Source of the DNA: Acholoe squamosa
Taxonomy: Eukaryota > Annelida > Polychaeta > Phyllodocida > Polynoidae
NCBI GenBank assembly: GCA_949317995.1
Contig: OX439052.1
Coordinates: forward strand, 38,069,932 to 38,133,931
DNA length: 64,000 nt
Direction: 5' to 3'
A program made the position numbers and the translations under genes. Shown here in pieces: positions 59,481 through 64,000 of this stretch. The notes below the pieces were generated by a model. That model did no database searches and was not told the origin of the DNA. It saw only the letters and a list, made by a program, of their open reading frames with translations. Every line of letters begins with the position of its first letter. Position 1 is the stretch's first letter.

Positions 59481-60153
59481 TACTGTACCATCGCGTTTAA
59501 GTGCCGGGTTTCAAATAAGCGCCTACTACTAGAGATACGACCTGTTTCAAGTAAATAAGCGCCTGTCTTATATAAGTGCTGGGTATGGTGTCTATAAAGG
59601 GGTGAGAGTAGTTGTTGGGATGTAGTGGGGGTATCCTAGTCTGGTTGGCCCTGCACTAAGCCTAAGGGTGAATGCTGGGGGTGAATGGGTATAGTAGTGA
59701 GCTCTCCCTTTACCAATAAGAACAAGGGGATTAGGGGAATCCTGTATACTGTAAGGGAAAGCTGACTCCTTATTCACACAAAGCAGGATGCATCTGTTTC
59801 ACCAAGGTGTGAAATGGCAAGGCTGTATCTACAGCCATATTTACCATTTAGTTCCACCCAGCCCCCTCCTACTTCTCAAAAGCCTTACTGAATGTGTGGG
59901 AACGTTTGTCGCACTTATGTGGCAGTCAGACTGGGTCTCGGCTTGGCTTTGTAATTACACCTAAGGTGTTAGAAATGCCCTTTAAATGTTAACTGAACCT
60001 AGAATATCAGGACTTCCACTACATATTTTCAAGAAAGTAATGCTAAATCTATAAGCGCCTATCTCAATTATGTGCCTGTTTTGATTAAGTGCCGGGGGTA
60101 AATGGCCCTTCAAGTTTATAAGTGCCGGGGCGCTTAAACGCGATGGTACAGTA
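59481..60153. mobile_element. 673-bp TA-flanked nonautonomous element
   Basis: Perfect 21-bp inverted ends (TACTGTACCATCGCGTTTAA plus one base; right copy 60133-60153) start with TA, as in Tc1/mariner-type insertions. Inside both ends GTGCCGGG and (A)TAAGCGCC motifs recur. No transposase frame. Confidence 0.85.
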
Positions 60154-60185
60154 TTCAAAGACCTGACAGTCGTGATTGAGGGCCA

Positions 60186-60698
60186 CCCAGTGGGCACAGA
60201 ACGTTGCATCAACGTTGACAACCTGCTGATATTGTGTTGATGATGTTGATCAACCTGTCTTCAACACCTTTTCAATGATCCTATTTCAATGTTGTCAACC
60301 AACACCATTTCAACATCCAATCAACAGTTGACATATCAATGTTGAAATATTGTTCACAATTCAATGTTGACTCAACATTGATTTGTCAATGTTGAATCAA
60401 CAATATTGGTTTCAATGTTGATTTTATGTTGATTCAACGTTGATATGTCAACATAGAATGCCCTAACAAAAATCAACATTGTTTCAACATCATGTCAATG
60501 TTGTGTCAATGTTGAATCAACATGGAAATACAAATGTTGAATCAGTGCTGATGGTTAGCTGTTGAATCACAGTTGAAACTGATTATGTTGTTTCAACTTT
60601 CAAATTCAACTATATTTCAACCCTATATCAACAGTTGATATGCAAACAATGCAAACATTGTTTCAATGCTGAATCAACATTGATGTGCCCAGTGGGCA
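60186..60698. mobile_element. ~510-bp CAACATTGAT repeat element bounded by CCCAGTGGGCA
   Basis: CCCAGTGGGCA occurs at 60186-60196 and 60688-60698. Just inside are CAGTGGGCACA and TGTGCCCAGTG, a terminal inverted repeat with one mismatch. The interior is almost entirely degenerate units of TGTTGAATCAACATTGATATG type, which are themselves near-palindromic. A partial relative lies at 19545-19725. The CAGTGGG ends would fit a hAT-like MITE, but the target duplication is unclear. Confidence 0.65.
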
Positions 60699-61368
60699 GG
60701 GGTACAGGGATATCGAAATACATTGAAACGCACTATGATTTAAATATTAAACAAGGGCCAGTCTTGAATAAAGGCAGGGGTATGGCCTGGTTGAAATTAA
60801 TGAGTGCTTGGACACTTATACAGGCTGATACGGTAATCATATTAGTGTGTTGAATTTTAATCTAAACATTGAATGCACTGATGTTTGACCTTTGAGAGCT
60901 CAAAGAGGAAGTATTGAACAGCAGGCTGAATAAATGGACTATGAAAGGAGTTAGTAATTTTTGGATGTGTCTATATTGCCCCTTTCTGATATTTTTTCTG
61001 AGCTAAATGTTGATGAGAATCAGGCTATGGGTGTTTTGTTTATATTCACAGCACGCTCTGTGCTGGGAGATCATAGCATAAGACTGAATCAATACTCCAG
61101 TGATAACATCTTCTAGGAGGAGTCACTCTTAGAAATAAAGCATATTGTACACCTGGTAATATCACATTAATTAGGTATCATATGTATCCATGAGAGACCT
61201 AGTTTCAATCTACTGCCTAACAACAAACCTGATCCACACTGCTAGTGTTCCAGAAATAGTATGCACACTGTGTGCTTTATGTATGTAGCCTAACAGTGTT
61301 ACAATCTCCCAGCAGAGTCTTCCTTGCTGTGTGTCTGGTGGCTGGAGTGCAGGTGAGCTGGACTCCAG
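60699..61368. other. intergenic, no gene seen
   Basis: Short remnants of TTGAATAAAGGCAGGGG-type MITE sequence at 60740-60840; otherwise unremarkable. Confidence 0.45.
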
Positions 61369-61609
61369 TGGGGTGTTTCAGAAGCAGGTAATGTTTACCA
61401 CCGGTCATAAGGAGATATGATAACAGTTTTAATAGTGATTGTAGGTTTATACCTGCATGTGTTTCTAAAGCATTACCATTACCTTACTGTGTCTATAACT
61501 ATATGACTGGTGAGAGATGATAATGGTTGCAGTTTTAAGTTTAGAATCTAACAGTTTTAGAAACAGATATTTAATGTTCATTATCATGTCCGGCTTCTGA
61601 AACACCCCA
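61369..61609. mobile_element. 241-bp MITE, CAG-flanked, copy 2
   Basis: TGGGGTGTTTCAGAAGC at the left and GCTTCTGAAACACCCCA at the right are perfect 17-bp inverted ends. CAG lies at 61366-61368 and 61610-61612. The interior matches copy 1 in inverse orientation (for example AAACAGATATTTAATGTTCA). Confidence 0.9.
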
Positions 61610-61623
61610 CAGCTTATTGGCAG

Positions 61624-61802
61624 TGTAGGGTGAAGAGAGGAGCAGAGAAACACGTCTGACTACATGGTGCTGTTGACACAAAAAAGGGCTTTATTGAAGT
61701 TGCGCATGTGCGACCTGCAGAGCAGTTTCTAACACCCAACACCACAGGGAGCTTGTTCTTCCCGCCACAGTATTTTACATGGTTGTTATCCGTTTTCCAA
61801 CA
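61624..61802 (-). mobile_element. copia-type 3' LTR (179 bp)
   Basis: On the minus strand it starts TGTTGGAAAACGG and ends TTCACCCTACA (TG..CA). It contains CAATAAAGCCC as a polyadenylation signal. A purine-rich GAGAGGGAG abuts its start as polypurine tract. The gag remnant upstream is in the same orientation. No second LTR was found in the window. Confidence 0.7.
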
Positions 61803-61811
61803 CTCCCTCTC
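61803..61811 (-). other. polypurine tract of the copia remnant
   Basis: GAGAGGGAG on the minus strand directly precedes the LTR's TGTTGG, the position required for plus-strand priming. Confidence 0.55.
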
Positions 61812-62068
61812 AAACATGAACAATATGTATTAGACACTTGTAATATATGGACTTAGAGTCTGTCAGGTTGAGTCAATGAGAAAAATATAGTGTTCATAAT
61901 ATGAGGACATACAAAGATGAAATCATATATAACCATGATACATATTAATGATAAGATTTATACTAGCTATGGCAAGTCAGGGTTGCTAGTTCTTTACTTG
62001 CATCTGACATCAAATATGTCAGTGTCGCATCTTTACCATGGGAGTCCCTATAGTAATAAACCTGTAAT

Positions 62069-62760
62069 CTAGAAACCTATTTCTTCATCACTAGAAACCT
62101 CCTGGTGACAGGTACATGCCTTACAGGCCTTATCCTGTTTGTCTGACTTGTTCTTTTTTAGTTCAGGGCAATTCTTCTTAATATGTCCAAAGTTATAACA
62201 GTAATGACATTTTGGCCCTCTTCCTTTCACCCTGGATGACAGAGCAGCATTACGATCCTCTGTTCGTTCTAGGATCTTTCTTTCTTCATGAATTAACCTT
62301 TCAGTTACCATCTCCATCTTAGGTATTTCCTTACATGCTTCAAGAGCAGTAACCATTATATTGAAAGATGCAGGGAGGGAGGCAAGTAGATGTATGACTC
62401 TGATTTCTTCATCAACAGGATCACCCACTACTGATTACTCATTAAATATTTCAGTCATCTCTTTCATATGACTCTGAACAGAGTCACCATCATCCATTTT
62501 CAGCTCAATCAGCCTGAGCCTCAGGGATAGCTTGTTTGTCCAAGAGATTTTCTGGAATTGATCTTTGAGTTCCGCCCATACAACGTTAGGATCTTTAGGA
62601 TCCCCCAAGAGCTAGAGGAGAGTGGGATCAACAGATAACACAATAATGGCCAGAGCTCGGTCTCTTCTCATCACAAACTTTGAATGTAGATCTGCATTCG
62701 CAGCACCTGGGTCTGCCTCTGCCTCTTGAATTGTAGGCTTAAAACTGCAGGTATTTCCAA
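62069..62760 (-). pseudogene. gag: Ty1/copia-type gag remnant
   Basis: One minus-strand frame reads from about 62752 to 62069 with two in-frame TAG stops (in 'DPTLL*' and 'IFNE*'). Copia gag landmarks appear in order: 'RDRALAIIVLSVDP', 'VWAELKDQFQK', 'KLSLRLRLIELKMDDGDSV', 'VIHLLASLPASFN', and a zinc knuckle 'CHYCYNFGHIKKNC' (C-x2-C-x4-H-x4-C). Protease, integrase and RT do not follow; only about 250 bp separate gag from the 3' LTR. This is either an internal deletion or a gag-only derivative. Confidence 0.8.
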
Positions 62761-63820
62761 ATGAAAATTATTATGTTACCTAGTTTATAACTCAAAATTA
62801 GTGCTATAGTTAATGTTATTGTGAAACAGACAGCGGTTGTAAGTCCCCACTTATGACTGAACCAGTTGTAGACTGTAACCCTTACTATAACTCTGGTTGT
62901 AAGTAATAGTTTCAATTTTAGGAGGCGGGAAACCAGTGTAATTTCTGGGAAACCCCTCCTACACATCACATCTGTCTCTGTCAGGCCTACATAAACGTTC
63001 TAGTTCATCCAGTGAGTCATACATTTCTTTATAAGCCTCATATAAACACCAGGAATATGCCTTCCTGAAATAAATAAGCAACAGGTCCTGTATAAGGGCC
63101 AGGTTTGCATGGACATGATTGGAGGAGCTTGGAATCCAAGGACAATAGGAGTGTATTATGTACAACTACTACTGAATTGATGGGTATAACTCATATACCA
63201 TTGGAAAGAGAATTTAACAGACAATATATTTCAAGTCAAAACCATCATTGTTTCATACAGGATTCTCAAATGGTTTATGAACAAAAGAAATACAAGTTAC
63301 AATGATAAACTGCACCATTTCAATTAACATTGCGCCATTCTAAATTTAGTGTACTAATTTGGATTATTCCTGCACAGCTTCTTTGTGAAGTAATGCCACA
63401 TGGAACAGTAGAATATTGAATTATATCCCAGCATATATATTCACTCAAACATATAAGCGCCTGTCATCCTAACAATAGCTGCAACATAAGCTACTGATTG
63501 CCCCCAATAACCTACTATAATGAACAACTATAGTGACTGCACTATAGCAGTGACCTGTTGTAAACTGTAAAAGTTATGACTGATTTAAGAGTGACATCAA
63601 CCAAACCATAGCACAAATGAATTGATTTCATTGATTTGACAGTCTCAAAGAAAATATTAACTAGTAAAAAAAGAGGTATGATGTATAATCAACATGCAGA
63701 AGACACAGGAGTTTTTCTCTCCTCTGAAAACAGAATATTTCATGTTTGATGTGGACAAAATAGGTCCACACAGATAGGCCTCTAGAAACACCAGCCACTG
63801 GTCAAAGACCAGTCATAAGT
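62761..63820. other. intergenic, no gene seen
   Basis: A 68-residue minus frame (62959-63165) includes 'EAYKEMYDSLDELERLC' but has no family I recognise. The segment 62820-62960 shares GTTGTAAGT/AACCAGTTGTA wording with the nearby MITEs and may be a decayed relative. Confidence 0.35.
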
Positions 63821-63849
63821 ATCTATAACTGTAGTTATAACTTTAATTG

Positions 63850-64000
63850 TATCTTGTTCTGAAACAGCTAAGGTTATAGTTTACAACTGGGATATGACTG
63901 GTCAGAGATAATAATAGTTGCAGTTGTAAGTTTAGAGGCCAACAGTTTTAGAAACAGATATTTAATGTGCATTATTATGTCCGGCTTCTGAAACACCCCA
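63850..64000. mobile_element. MITE of the CAG-flanked family, variant copy at window edge
   Basis: The right 150 bp match copy 2, including ATATGACTGGTCAGAGATAA, AAACAGATATTTAATGTGCA and the terminal GCTTCTGAAACACCCCA at the very end. Its left part differs from the 241-bp form and the start is uncertain. Whether CAG follows cannot be seen because the window ends. Confidence 0.6.

Noticed and set aside
59481..60153. piggyBac element because TTTAAG occurs at the ends
   Set aside because: The TTAA is internal to the inverted repeat; the outermost duplicated bases are TA, which fits a mariner-type target better.

Overview
The window is metazoan nuclear DNA. It is AT-rich and gene-sparse, with GT-AG introns, long introns full of mobile-element debris, and many microsatellites and MITEs. 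The animal is probably a (marine) invertebrate. The gene families and transposons would suit a cephalochordate, another invertebrate deuterostome or a lophotrochozoan; I cannot decide between these from sequence alone. No bacterial operons, CRISPR arrays, rRNA or tRNA genes were recognised.

Layout. 1-7,100: no convincing gene; dispersed repeats, a LINE 3' tail, a long hairpin and a GA microsatellite. 7,136-15,123 (minus strand): a decayed Ty3/gypsy retrotransposon with an env-like reading frame (env, integrase, RNase H, RT and protease from left to right), interrupted between RT and RNase H by a nested non-LTR (LINE) element. 15,200-23,800: intergenic, holding a 734-bp TA-flanked MITE, a pair of RFX-type X-box motifs and other repeats. 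23,829-31,751 (plus strand): a complete SLC16/monocarboxylate-transporter-family gene, eight coding exons, 609 residues. Its first coding intron carries decayed copies of the exon end and a 29-bp minisatellite.

33,688-58,717 (minus strand): the main biological feature, a tandem array of four paralogous genes for small secreted/single-pass membrane proteins with a TPM-like ectodomain, which I assign to the MOLO-1 (modulator of levamisole receptor) family. Copies A, B and D are intact, with identical four-exon structure and intron phases 1-0-2; copy C is a multiply broken pseudogene. A decayed extra first exon (A') sits upstream of copy A. Copies B and D (and the relict of C) end in a poly-Gly/Ser-Cys tail that copy A lacks. 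B, C and D share a tiny upstream ORF (Met-Pro-Tyr-stop) just before the start codon.

58,900-64,000: a MITE-rich region with two 241-bp elements flanked by CAG, a 673-bp TA-flanked element, a CAACATTGAT-type repeat element, and a copia-type remnant consisting of a 3' LTR, a polypurine tract and gag. There is no evidence that the transporter and the MOLO-1-like array function together; they are convergent neighbours. If the family assignment holds, the array products would act at the cell surface, possibly as auxiliary subunits of Cys-loop receptors.
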